Below are positions 1 through 11,730 of a stretch of DNA of 64,000 nucleotides, one piece after another. The position numbers and the translations under genes were made by a program. Position 1 is the stretch's first letter. Each line of letters starts with the position of its first letter. The notes below the pieces were generated by a model. That model worked only from the letters and a program-made list of their open reading frames with translations, ran no database searches and was not told the DNA's origin. Location: NCBI GenBank assembly GCA_029379385.1, contig CM055613.1, positions 11,736,001-11,800,000 of the forward strand. The letters are read 5' to 3'. The DNA is from Quillaja saponaria (taxonomy: Eukaryota > Streptophyta > Magnoliopsida > Fabales > Quillajaceae).

Positions 1-1045
1 CCTGGCCCTGCTACCTCAACTTGCGATTATGCAGCATTACTGAGAAAGAAAGATCTCTAGATACAAAAGGTAGGATGTGCCATCTAAATACTTCTATGTT
101 GCCATTTTTAAAAAAAAGATATTTATTGTTATGCTCTCTTTGTTGCCGAGAGGAGCTAGGATAGGAATCAAATGTTGAAATATGTGGTGATCATTAAGAA
201 ACATTTTGGAATCTTGGAAATTGGATTTTAATAAAAATATTGAGGCAATGAGTTGGAATTGGTAAGTTAGATTCTTGGTGTTGGATTATATTTCTCTTAT
301 AGGAAATTACATTTGGTTTCATGATTTGGTTTAAACACAAGTGAAAGATGTTTATGATTTTAGTTTGGTTGTCCATGTGTTGGTTAACATAGATTAGAGG
401 TTTTTCTTTTTTCCTATTTCTCCTTAGTGAAAAAGGTCTATTCAATCATAATGTAAATAACTTAGATTCTTGGTGTTGGATTATATTTCTCTTATAGGAA
501 ATTAGATTTGGTTTCATGATTTGGTTTAAACATAAGTGAAAGATGTTTATGATTTTAGTTTGGTTGTCCATGTGTTGGTTAACATAGATTAGAGGTTTTT
601 TTTTCTTCCTATTTCTCCTTAGTGAAAAAGGTTCATTCAATTATAATGTAAATAACTTAGATTCTTGGTGTTGGATTATATTTATCTTATAAGAAATTAG
701 ATTTGATTTCATGATTTGGTTTAAAATCCACCAAAAGATGTTTATGCTAAATGTTTATGCTAATGGTTTTATTTTATTTTATTTCTTTGTTTGGTCTATG
801 CTAAATGTTGATTTATGAGTTTGTTTGAGTTGTGAATTAAGATGCAAGTATACTACAAGTAATGTTTTTTAGGTAGACTTTTGCTTTTTAATGCAAGGTA
901 CTAGATAACATTGACCTGTATATGTTGTATACCTCTTGGTTTAGTTCTAGTGGAAATAGGGGCTTACTTAAGTAAATGAAACATGTGAAATTTTAACTAG
1001 GTACATGAAATCATTATATTTACAAAATTTTGATGAGCAGAAAAT
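1..1045. other. Non-coding sequence upstream of the CACTA transposase gene
   Basis: No gene is supported here. The stretch contains the 195-bp tandem repeat listed separately (about 266-735) and AT-rich DNA leading to the first ATG of the transposase-like gene at 1046. It may be the 5' region of the CACTA element, because no CACTA-type left terminus (CACTACAAG...) is visible and the left end probably lies outside the window. Confidence 0.6.
266..735. repeat. Tandem repeat, 195-bp period, about 2.4 copies
   Basis: The phrase TTAGATTCTTGGTGTTGGAT recurs at 267, 462 and 657, an exact 195-bp step, and the sequence between is nearly identical. The third copy fades after about 735. Because 195 is divisible by three, the repeat creates two similar antisense open frames (194-445 and 446-640); these are by-products of the repeat and no family is recognised in them. 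Confidence 0.9.
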
Positions 1046-4000
1046 ATGAACGAAGATCGTACTTGGTTTGAGGGTGACCGTAGTTGGATGCAAAGGAGGG
1101 TTGAGAACCGTAGGGTTACAGATGAGTTTATGTATAATGTAAATAAGTTTCTTTATTTTGCATATAGTCATCTGAGAATTGTAGATGATAATAATACAAT
1201 TCGATGCCCTTGTCTTGTTTGTAAGAACAAAAAGTGGATGTGTCGTGATGAAATAACTTTTCACTTGTTTAAGAATGGTTTCTTAACAAACTATAAGTGG
1301 TGGACCTTACTTGGGGAGGGTGAAGAGTGGTTAGGGGAAACTTCAAATGACCGAGGAGTTGATATCAGAGATTCAAGCAATCGGTATGTTGACATGGTTA
1401 TGGACGCTGCTGATCCAAATTTTAATTGGGATGAGGAGAGTCAACTTCCCGAGGAGCCAAATTCTAATGCAAAAAGGTTTTTTGAGTTGTTGCAAAATGC
1501 TGACGAGGAGTTGTGGGAAGGTTATAGTTGGCATACTCGGTTATCAGTAGTGACACAACTATTGAACTGTAAATCAGAGTTTAATATGAGTGAGAAATGC
1601 TATGACCGGATTGTTTCAGTTGTTAAGGGTATTTTGCCTAGAGGTGAGAAGTTACTTGCAAATTTTTACATATCAAAAAAATTAGTCCAGAAATTAGGAC
1701 TTGGATATGAGAAGATACATGTATGTCCCAACGATTGTATGCTTTACTATGGTGAAGCAGACAAGAAGTTACAAGAATGTCGTGTATGTGGGCATCTGAG
1801 ATATTAACCCAAGACCCGAATAAGTAAGAAAGATGTACCATATAAGATATTGCATCACTTTCCACTTGCAAAGAGGCTACAAAGACTGTATATGTCAAAA
1901 ACCACAGCTCAACATATGACATGGCATGATCGGAGATGTGCCACTGGTTTAATGATTCATCCAAGTGATGGTGAAGCATGGAAACACTTCGATGACAACT
2001 ATCCATCATTCGCAGAAGATCCAAGAAATGTTAGGTTGGGTTTTTTCTCATATGGGTTTTGTTCGTTTGGGCATTCATCAAGCGGTCATTCTATTTGACC
2101 AGTTTTTGTTACTCCATATAACTTGCCTCTTGATATGTGTATGAAGGAGCCATATTTATTCTTGACACTTGTCATTCTTGGGCCAAAATCTCCTAATCAA
2201 AATCTGGACATCTACTTGAGACCTTTTATAGATGACTTGAAAGAGTTGTGAGAAAAATGGATTGATACTTATGATGCTTACAGGGGTCAGAATTTTATTA
2301 TGAAAGCTGCACTTATTGGACCATTAGCGACTTCCCCGCATATGGAATGCTATCAGGGTGGAATACACATGGAAACTTAGCATGTCCGTAATGTATGGAA
2401 AGAACCAAATCCTTTCGTCTACCTCATGGTAGTAAACCATGCTAGTTTGATTGTCACAGTCAGTTTTTGCATGTTAATCATCCATTTAGACAACAAAGAG
2501 ATAAATTTAAAAAGGGAATAATAGAGAAAGGTTTGCCACCACCACGATTATCTGGGGAAGAAGTGTAGGATCGTCTTTCTGAACATAATCAAATCACTTT
2601 TGGCAAAGCATTTGGGAAACAAACAATTTTCGGATTTGGAAAAGAACATCATTGGGCAAAAATAAGTATATTCTGGGAATTTCCTTATTGGTCAACTAAT
2701 TTTATTCGACATAATCTTGATGTAATGCACATTAAGAAAAATGTCTTTGATAATGTCTTCAATACAGTGATGAATATGAAAGGCAAGACAAAAGACAATC
2801 CGAATGCTTGGATGGATTTGAAATTATTTTGTAAGCGTCCTGAATTGGAATTGAAAGAATGTAATGGAAAACTTATCATGCCAAAAGCTTCTTATAGCTT
2901 GTCAAAACCTCAGTTGAAGGAAGTGTGTGAATGGATAAAAGACTTGAGGCTCACAGACGGGTACGCTGCAAATCTAGCTCGTTGTGTGAACATGGAGGAT
3001 TGTAAGTTGTACGGAATGAAAAGCCATGATTGTCACGTGTTCATGCAAAGACTAATTCCGATCGCATTTCGCAATTACTTACCGAAAGGTGCATGGGAAG
3101 CATTTACAGAGCTTAGTAACTTTTTTAGAGATTTATGTACAACTGAATTGTGTGTGGAGCATATGGAAATGCTTGAGAAAAATATTGTTATCACTTTGTG
3201 TAAGTTGGAGAAAATATTAATTCCATGTTTTTTTTTATTCAATGGAGCATTTGACCGTGCATTTACCTTATGAAGCTAAAGTGGGTGGACCGGTGCAATA
3301 TCGTTGGATGTATCCGTTTGAAAAGTAATTTATTTTACCTTTCTTTGATTTCATTTGTACTCATTTTATTTAGTTATGACTTATTTTGTTTATAGGATGA
3401 TATTGAATTTAAAGAAAAAGGCCCGAAATAAGGCTTGTGTTGAAGGTTCCATATGTGAGGCCTATGTATTGCAAGAAATTTCAAATTTTTGTGCAATGTA
3501 TTTTGAGCCAAGTGTTCAAACAAAGTTTAATTGAGTTCATCGTCAAGATGATGGTGGATATGTGGATTCCAATGGACGACTCTCTATTTTCTACCAGTCA
3601 GGTCGTGCATTTGGATTTCATAGGAACAAATCTTTTAGTGACAATGAGTTTGAAGCAGCAAAGATATATGTTCTATTGAATACAATAGAAATTGAACCAT
3701 ATGTAATGTAAGTTTCACAAACCTTATTTAAGTTTAGATATGCAACACTAACATTTACCAAGTAGACAAAATGATTTACTTTTTTGTTATGAAATTTAAT
3801 CAATTTCGTCAAATAATATCGATGGAGTTGCTAGATCTTTTTGATTACCAAATCCAAAAGTTAGTTGAAGTTAAATTTTCAAATTGGTTTCAACAATAGG
3901 TTAGTTGATCATAACTGTATGTGTGTATACGTGCATGTGTGATAGTTAATCATGTGCATTTCCTAATGAATTAGTTTACCTTATGTTATAGGCTGATGAA

Positions 4001-4788
4001 CACAAGATCTCTAATCCACATATTGAAAAGATTGCCTATGGACCAATCAAAGTTGTGAGGTGTTATAATGGATTTTTTGTTAACGGGTTTAGGTTTCACA
4101 CGCTTTCTTATGGCAGTGGCAAAAAATCAATGAATAGTGGAGTTCATGTCAAAGGAAGTTGTCACGGAGTTGATGAACTTGATTTTTATGACATGGTAAC
4201 TGATATAATATAGTTGCAATATTTTGGAACTAACAATAGCATAGTACTCTTCTAGTGTGATTGGTATGATTCTGATAAAGGGGTGAAAATAGATTCTTTG
4301 CACGGTCTCGTAGATATTAAATATAGATCTAGACTTGCCTCAAATGAACCATTTATTTTAGCTTCTCAAGCAAATCAAGTGTATTATGTCTGTTACCCAC
4401 ATAGAAGACGAAATGCTTGGTGGGCTGTTTGCAACATGAAGGCCAGGAACAATTACAATTTTAGATGGCATGAAAATTCTATTGATAATGTACAAGAAGT
4501 TGATGATGATATATTTTAGGAGGTTGAATTGCATGTACCGACTCAAGTCAGTGTTGGCGCTGATTTGGATATACCTGGAGTTCTTCTAGGTGACAGTCCA
4601 ATGGAAGAAGTGAATTTGAATGATATAATTGTGCCTAGATTTTCAGATGATGATCAACTAGATGAAGAAGAATACGTAGAAAATGATGAATGGGAAGATG
4701 ATGATGAAAATGATAATGTTGAATTAGATGTGGATAATGAAGAAGTTAGTTTTGATTATGAAAGTAACGATGATATGGAAGATGATTA
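1046..4788 (+). pseudogene. TNP2-like CACTA transposase, broken
   Basis: Domains in family order: an N-terminal transposase-associated domain (1046-1320, with the CPCLVC zinc-knuckle-like motif near residue 53), the TNP2/Transposase_21 catalytic region (about 1560-2760), a DUF4218 block (about 2930-3330), a DUF4216 block (about 4000-4520), and an acidic Asp/Glu-rich tail ending at 4788. The reading frame is lost repeatedly: stop after 1807, TGA at 2096, TGA at 2249, a shift near 2379, TAG at 2443, TAG at 2566, and shifts near 3220 and 3390. The later blocks are split by introns. In the intact family this protein cuts and joins transposon ends. Assignment to TNP2 is firm; exon limits are approximate. 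Confidence 0.9.
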
Positions 4789-4925
4789 GCATATCTTGTA
4801 TATGATTTGTTCTTACATTGTAAAACTTTTTGTATTTTAATATTTACAAACATATCTTATGTAGTTCTTTTAGCACACTTTCTAATTTTTTTAAATGTAT
4901 ATTCTTATTATATAAGATCTAGATC

Positions 4926-7262
4926 ATGGTTCGTAGTATTCATGGGTTTGGCTCTAGAGCATCACCTGGTACACATGTTACTTCTAATCAATCAGATAGT
5001 CACACACCGCAATCATGGCATATAGTTGTACCTCCTGCTTCAGACTCGTCACGGCATATATTGGTAAAAAGAACTTATGTTATAAATTTTTGTAAGTTCA
5101 TAATATCGATGGAGTTAGTGAATTATGAAATTTTTTATATACATGTAGGTACAACTGGAACTGGAGAATCATCTAGAGTTTCATCCATTGATCCGAGAGG
5201 GTCTGCGCACCTAGAACCACCTCCTGTAGACCTGAGTGATCACCAGTTGATTAAAGCTATCAGTGATGAGTATGTTTGTTTTACTTAAACATAATATTAA
5301 ATATATTTCTTATTAGTAGCTAGTGTCAATATCCTAAAATGGTATTAATTTATTCATGTTTACAGTGAATTTGATGATGGCTAGGACCATCTCAACTATC
5401 ATTCATGCTCATATGCCAAGATCGTATCCAACTTGGTCTAAATTTCCAGAAGGGCTTAGAGAATTATGTTTTCGACAGTTTCTTGTAAATAGTTATATAT
5501 AATAAAGTAATTAAATAATGGTTATATCTATTTTTCTTAATGTCATAATAATTAAATATTTTTGTTAAATTGCAGGCCCATTATAAGTTTGAGACAGAGA
5601 AGGAGGAGGTAGAATCTAAATCTGTGTTCAATATTATAGATGTACGACGACTAAAAGACCTGTTCAGTGAAGCTTAAAAAAATGTAAAACTAATGACTTC
5701 CTAAAATGCGAGGGATGGAAGCCTATTTGGATGAAAGTAGAAAATTGTAGAAGACTCCTTCAAATTTGGGTCTCTGATAAGTGGCTAAAATTTTCTGCAA
5801 CAGGGTCACAAAACAGGTCATCTAGAGGAGATGACTCATTGGTTAGACATGCTGGAGGATCTATCTCAGTACTACAACATAAAGAAAAAATGGTAATTTT
5901 TTTTTTTTTGCAAAATATTATTATTTTAAAAGTTGTTATGCAATGTTAACATTTTAGAATTTTAATGATTTTGTAGAGAAGGGAATTTGGATCGGAACCT
6001 AGCACACTAAAAGTTTACTACCGCATTCACAAGAAAACTAAAATTGGAGATTTTGTGAATGAGAAGTCAAAAGCCACTTCAATTTGTTTTTTATTGACTA
6101 AGCTTCAATATCTAATTTATATATCTATGTATATGTGTGTGTGTATATGTTTAACAAATTTTTCTATTTGGATTTGTAGGAAACCTACACGTGCCTAATG
6201 AATAAAAATACGGGAAAAATCCTACTAGTCATCATGAGTTTGATGAAGAACTTTGGTTAAAGGCAACTGGGGGAATGAAAAAATGAGGAAAAATATATGG
6301 ATGTGGGAAGGCTGGATCAGCGAAAGTTCTATTTGGAGACCGAGCTAGTACTTCCGGTATATCAACTTCCTCTACAGCCACCTCACGGCGTGAATATGAG
6401 ATGGCTCATGAGATTGATTCCGTGAAAAATGAGTTAAGCACAACAAAGAGCGAGTTAACTCAAAAAGTAGATGAAATGAAAAATCTTGTGAACTTGTTGG
6501 TAGCAAAGCTGGGTGTAGATACTATAATTCTTATGCCGTCATTTTCAGTAAGTTTCATCTTTCTTTCAACTTTTGTGAAATGATGCATTGTCACATGCTT
6601 TGTATCCTTTATTATTCTTTTTCTTCCTGCCATATTGAAACTGTCTATGTGTTGCCATAAGAGAGATGTAGATATAACTTTATCATTATGTGATAGAATT
6701 AGATATTTGTAATGGTATATATGTAAAGAATGGTTTATTTTCCGTTATTAGGGATCTGAAGTACCCAATTAGACTCAATATACATGGCTTGTTATGCAAT
6801 AATGTATTCAGGAGCCTGCAACTTTATGTAATGTGGAAATTTGGCTTCTAGGTTCTGACAAGTTAGTGTACAGGCAACAGCTAGATGTTGAAAAGTTGAA
6901 AGAGATGATTATTGAGAACGTTTTCTTTATGCTACTCTTAGATGGTTTCAATATTTGAAAATGAATGATACATGTAATTCTTGTCATTTAACAAAACTTG
7001 GTAAATTGCTAGAGGATGTACCTTTGCCATTTACAAGCATGCTGCTAAGATTTTTGTTGTTATACCGATTATGCTTATATTTTTTTTTTGGGTTTACACT
7101 ATCTTAATTGTATACTTATCATCCTTATTACATATATTAGTTAGTTATTTCACTTCAACAGGGCAATGCGGGGGCTTCCTCTAGCAGTAGACATGGTGGT
7201 GAAGTTGATTTGGGACAAGATGACGCAATAAACAATGAAGACCACGATGAAGTTTTTTGCTA
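4926..7262 (+). pseudogene. TnpA-like / Transposase_24 (Ptta/En/Spm) protein, broken
   Basis: Starts at ATG 4926, about 140 bp after the transposase stop, the usual second gene of plant CACTA elements. Recognisable pieces in order are a Ser/Gly/Pro-rich N-terminus (4926-5280), a segment with the SYPTWSKFPEG-type motif (about 5390-5490), an AHYKFETEKEE-like segment (5577-5677), a central block (5731-5892), a YYRIHKKTKIG block (about 5975-6080), a FDEELWLKATGG-like motif (about 6239-6275), a coiled-coil-like heptad stretch (6395-6530) and an acidic C-terminus ending at TAG 7260. Introns separate these, and stops at 5382 and 5675 plus frame changes near 6190-6300 disable it. In the family it binds sub-terminal repeats. 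Confidence 0.8.
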
Positions 7263-7470
7263 GTAGTTTTTATTATTTGATATACTATATGATATTTTGT
7301 TTAATCATGTTACATTGTGTTCATGAATTATCCTATTTCTAATTATATGACAATTTTATTTTGATATATCAGTATATTTAATTTTCAGTATTCATTTAGA
7401 AATTGTTTAATGTAAAGCAGGTTTTTAGGAAAATTATAATTAAAAAGAATCAAAACAGATTCCAGGATTT

Positions 7471-7875
7471 TTACCGACCAACCTTTGGTTGGTCGGTAAA
7501 GACAAATAATGTTCCCAAAAAAGTAATACCGACCAACCAATAACCATAAGGTTGGTTGGTAATCACCGACCAACCATAATTGGTTGGTAACACCGACCAA
7601 CCAATAACCATAAGGTTGGTCGGTATTACCGACCAACAATAAGGTTGGTTGGTAATCACCGACCAACCTAATGGTCAGTCAATTCTCCCAAAAACTTCAC
7701 CGACCAACTACGGTTGGTAATTACCGACCAACTGTCCAGTTGGTCAGTACTAGCAACCTTGATTTTGCCTACCACCTTTTACCGACCAATAGTTGGTCTG
7801 TAACTAGTTCCCAACCGACTTTTGGGTCTTTACCGACCAACTTGTTAGTCGGTAATGAGCAATTTTCTTGTAGTG
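7471..7875. repeat. CACTA sub-terminal repeat field and right terminal inverted repeat
   Basis: About a dozen copies of ACCGACCAAC, in direct and inverted orientation and often as back-to-back palindromes, lie between 7473 and 7856. They are followed by the terminal TTTTCTTGTAGTG (7863-7875). Such fields are the binding sites of the TnpA-type protein in En/Spm elements. The palindromes would fold into strong hairpins. The small open frames through this field are repeat artefacts. Confidence 0.9.
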
Positions 7876-9140
7876 GGCACCAAGCTTGTCAAGGCTCCGC
7901 ATAACGAAAAGGTTAAGGTTCAAGGAAATTCTTGACAAAATCTTGCAATCTTTGAGCTAAGTCCCTTGAAATTTGACATATTCAAGCTCATGTGCTATTC
8001 AATCTTCAATAGAGTTACTAAATAGTTTGAGACTTATAGTGGTGGAGAATAATAATTAAATACAAACAATCAATGTGAACTCAACTTTTACGCCTGAGTC
8101 GAATGTTAAACACTTTATCCTTAAAAGTTGAATCTCCATTGATTTTTTGTATTTAATTATTATTTTCTAACAATTTTAAGACTGTATTTGCACCCTATAC
8201 CACAAATGAGTTATAGTAAATTTGCCTCCTAAAATAAAACAGCCACCTTTTACATTCTAGTTGCAAATATAGAATATAAACATAAAATATATTTGAAACT
8301 GAGAGAAAGAGTAGAAGAAGAAGGAAATATTAGTAACTTCCTAAAACTTCATCATAAAACATAGAAACTTGTTTGGTATTTATATATCCAAAGGGTATCT
8401 TTTGAAAGGTTGTTACTTTTCATAAAGGATACAATTCTAACAATCACAACTTTTAAAAAAAAAATCTTAATATAAATCAAAAGACATAATCTTCTATTTT
8501 AAACTAAAAGACATAATATTATGTTTTTAACCCAAAAGCCATAACATTTTTATTTAAACCATAAGACAACTTTCTGTTTTAAACCAAACAAACATAACCC
8601 ACACTTTTTTTTCCTTTCTTTTCCAATGTGTACTATAATTTGTCTATTGTTAGTTTCCAACATTAATCTTAGTTCTTCACCACTAATTCCAATGGTTTCC
8701 ACTTAATTTTTGAAATTTTCCTGCATATAGTCCTTCTCCTTTTGGGTGAAAACTATTGTTATGATTAAATCGATAAGATGGAAATCATAAAATGAAAATA
8801 ACAAACAAAAATCAAAACATAATAGAGACAACTTGCACAGTTCGGCCTTTGACCTAAATCATTGACAAAATGATGAAACAAAGTACAACAAATTCTAAGA
8901 GATAATTATATCTAGGGTTTTAAGAAGCTGATCAATCCTTTTGTTCCAACCATGTGTATTGCTAATTAAATCTCAATTTTCTCTCATTCAGGTTATAACA
9001 ATATCATATATGCCATATGTCGGATGTTGTTCTCGGGTGAGAACTGAATATATGCAAATTATGTACTAGTAAAAAATTAATTAACTTAAAAATAGGAATA
9101 TATAAAAGAAAGATAACTATTTGATAAAGAAATAAATCCT
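7876..9140. other. Non-coding stretch, with one inverted repeat
   Basis: No gene is supported. The only structure seen is an imperfect inverted repeat at about 8047-8168 (listed separately). The rest is AT-rich sequence with homopolymer runs. Confidence 0.6.
8047..8168. repeat. Imperfect inverted repeat (about 45-bp arms)
   Basis: The left arm (8047-8090; AATAATAATTAAATACAAAC then CAATG then CTCAACTTTTA) is mirrored on the right arm (8122-8168; TAAAAGTTGA, CCATTGAT, then TGTATTTAATTATTATT). About 30 bp separate the arms. This could be a small foldback element or a relic; no target duplication was identified. Confidence 0.6.
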
Positions 9141-9410
9141 TTTTATTTTTATTTTTTATTGTAGCCACAATAATTGAAGAAGACAAACAAGGTATGGCAT
9201 GGAAGCTTGAACATTCAAAGACACCCAAGGAAATGAGAAAAACCAGAACATTATTATAAGGGATCTCTTGTTGTCGACTTAGCCAATTTGATAGTGGACT
9301 ATATGCAATGCCTGTTGAGCTCAGGTCCCTTTCCATGTCTGGTGTAATAAATACTCATGAGACATTGGTCACTTTGCTTCACCGCCTTACCTTTGGTGTT
9401 CTTGACAGGT
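9141..9410 (+). other. Possible exon remnant, family not recognised
   Basis: A polypyrimidine tract and TAG (about 9160-9165) precede a stretch that becomes stop-free from about 9290 to 9410, reading SGLYAMPVELRSLSMSG and then a segment with LLHRLTFGVLDR, followed by CAG/GTGTGT, a good splice donor at 9410. This looks like part of an old exon, but the upstream part of the same stretch has stops in that frame. I do not recognise the protein. It may be a gene fragment captured or left by transposon activity. Confidence 0.25.
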
Positions 9411-10089
9411 GTGTTTATCTTTTCTTTTTCTTTTTCTCTACACATTGTTCTCTTTTTTCCGTTATCTTTCTTCATGTCCCACTTATGCATATTATACTCG
9501 GATAAAAATTTCTTATAATATTTCAAACAAATATTCTAATTATAAATTAATATTCCTAATTAATTTATATACCTATATACAAATTCATAGTTCTTTGCAT
9601 ACTTTAAATTAAGGAAAGTATAATTTAATTTGAAACTCAAAATGCTAAATGAGAAAACAAGCGTTATTAAAATAATTACAAGATCTCGTGCATAAGTTAC
9701 AATATTCTACTGTATACTAAATGAAAAACTTAAATACTCTTTGAAAATAATCCTGTGACAATTCCAAACTCTTATGTGGAAGAAAGCATCATAAAAATAA
9801 ATTATTGTGTAAATATAAGATATAAAAGATAATTATTATTCTTCTGTTTTGAAATAATTGTCTTCTTTGAAAAAACACAAATTCTAGGCCACCTCACTAA
9901 TGACATTAATATGAATGCAATATACCTAGTACCATTGTGAGAAATTTTCAATATTTGGGAAAGGAGAAAAGGAGAAAAGGAGAAATTCAATACATGTTGT
10001 ATTTAATGGAGTTGGATGAGAATGCTTAAAAACATTTAACTTGTTGAAACATCAATTAATCAAATCCCCCATGTCTTGGGAAATTTTAT
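9411..10089. other. AT-rich non-coding stretch
   Basis: Nothing recognisable was seen. The open frames here are short and compositionally AT-biased. Confidence 0.5.
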
Positions 10090-11078
10090 TGGGAATTATA
10101 TAAAAATTTTCTTCAATGAAATATGGAAAAAATAACAAAGACATTCATGTAAAATATAAGCAGAAGAGAAGAGAAAGGCAAACACAAAATATTATATGGA
10201 TTGACCCCTTGCCTACATTTACAGATGATAAGAGAAATTTTATTATTATAGCAAAGATTACATATAGAAACGGTAACACTATACACATTATATTCTTACA
10301 ACTTTCCTTATGTCTCTACCAATCTCTCTTGCACCTTTGGACCTTTGCTCCTTATTGGGTCATACAAATATTATATATCTTTTTTTCTCGTATCTACAAC
10401 TTTCACAAACCTATATATATAATACTTAGGACTTGCCCATCAAGAAAATTTTTCCTCCAAGAAAACTCAATCACAACCTAATTAAACTTACTTATCCGCA
10501 AGTTGAATCTAATTAAAAAATTCCAATAATCACCAGTATTATTCAATTTTTAATATTTTTCAATCTTTTGTATTATTCAGCACTCGTATAATGAATCATT
10601 TACCATCAACAACAAAACTATGAAAATTTCTCATGAGGCTTATTCATTGAGAGTCCTTATTCAATCGAGTGTCTCCACAAGCTCGTCGTGAACAACATTA
10701 TGATATCCCTTAACACCAACAATGCATATGCATGTAGCCAACTTCTCAACTCCATCTCACCTGTCACCATTGATGAGCTCTTTTCCACGTCGTCTTATCA
10801 CTGGATTTGGTTTGTGCAATAACTACAAGTCCATTAAGTCTTTCTTCATTAATGGGTTTGCTAATTCTTTACTACCATCCTCCCAAGTTACAATCTCACT
10901 AACACACGAGTAGGCTCACGCTCTCTTAATTTGTTGCTATCTCACAAACTTCCAAACATCCATTGATATGAAACTTAATTCACCTACAAAATTCCACCTT
11001 GGTGTGCCACTTACACAAATCTCTTGGTGTGATGGCAACACATAAAGTTACAAACTCCATTTTCTACAAAACTACAAA

Positions 11079-11165
11079 TTTCCAACCTCCACAAAACTAC
11101 AAACTTCAACTTCCACAAAACTACAAAACTTCAACTTCCACAAAACTACAAAACTTCAACTTCCA
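11079..11165 (+). repeat. Tandem repeat, 25-bp period
   Basis: The unit TTCCACAAAACTACAAAACT plus TCAAC repeats with starts at 11111, 11136 and 11161, with a weaker copy upstream. It lies in the copia remnant interior and is followed by a TTC microsatellite (about 11190-11210). Confidence 0.85.
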
Positions 11166-11249
11166 TCTTCAACACATTCAAAACCCAACTTCTTCTTCTT
11201 CTTCTTCTTTTTCTTTCTCATTCTCTTCTTCTAGCACAAGATTTGTCAA

Positions 11250-11730
11250 TTCAAGCACTCTCCAACAAATGTTCATTGGGCTGCTGTCAAGCATATTTTG
11301 CTCTATTTGAAGAACACAATAACTTATGGCCTTCTTATAAGACAATCACATTCCTCTTTGCTCTTTGCATTCTTGGATTTCGATTGGGCAGGATGTCCTG
11401 ATGCTTAATTTGTCCAAATCTGATTTCTTAATTGGAGCTCTTGCAAACAACTTATTATGGCTAGGTCTAGAGTAGAGGCAGAGTATATACCATGCCTTAT
11501 CTACTATCGCAATTGAATTATGTTGGCTTCAATCCTTATTAAGAGAACTTAGAGTTTTTCTATCTTCCCCTCTTATCTTTTGGTGTGTTACCATTAGTGC
11601 CAGGCACTTGACAATCAATCATGTATTTCATGCTCATACCAAACACATCAAGATAGACTTTCATTTTGTTAGTGAGAAAATAACATGCAATGTTGTCAAT
11701 GTTCGTTTTATCTTTTCCATTCTAGTACTT
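11250..11730 (+). pseudogene. Copia polyprotein C-terminus (RNase H), fragment
   Basis: The frame starting at 11256 reads HSPTNVHWAAVKHILLYLK followed by NTITYG, then DFDWAGCPDA, and after a stop a shifted ARSRVEAEY-like motif (about 11466-11490), the well-known order at the C-terminus of plant copia polyproteins. Several in-frame stops and shifts show that it is dead. No reverse transcriptase or integrase is left upstream, where only about 0.6 kb separates it from the first LTR-like copy. Confidence 0.85.

Larger units (their letters stand above)
1046..7875 (+). mobile_element. CACTA (En/Spm) DNA transposon, degenerate; right end at 7875
   Basis: Two adjacent transposon genes in the usual CACTA order (TNP2-like, then TnpA/Transposase_24-like) are followed by about 400 bp of sub-terminal repeats built from ACCGACCAAC and its complement. 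The element then ends in TTTTCTTGTAGTG, the reverse complement of the CACTACAAGAAAA terminus typical of plant CACTA elements. The 3 bp after the end (GGC, 7876-7878) would be one copy of the target duplication. The left terminus was not found and probably lies before base 1, so the start given is only that of the first coding exon. Stops and frameshifts in both genes mean it cannot move by itself. Confidence 0.9.

Noticed and set aside
7471..7860. Short regular repeats that might look like a CRISPR array
   Set aside because: The units are inverted as well as direct, have no spacer structure, and belong to a plant CACTA end.
10116..10481. 121-codon plus-strand frame
   Set aside because: It lies within the first copia LTR-like copy and is not kept open in the second copy.
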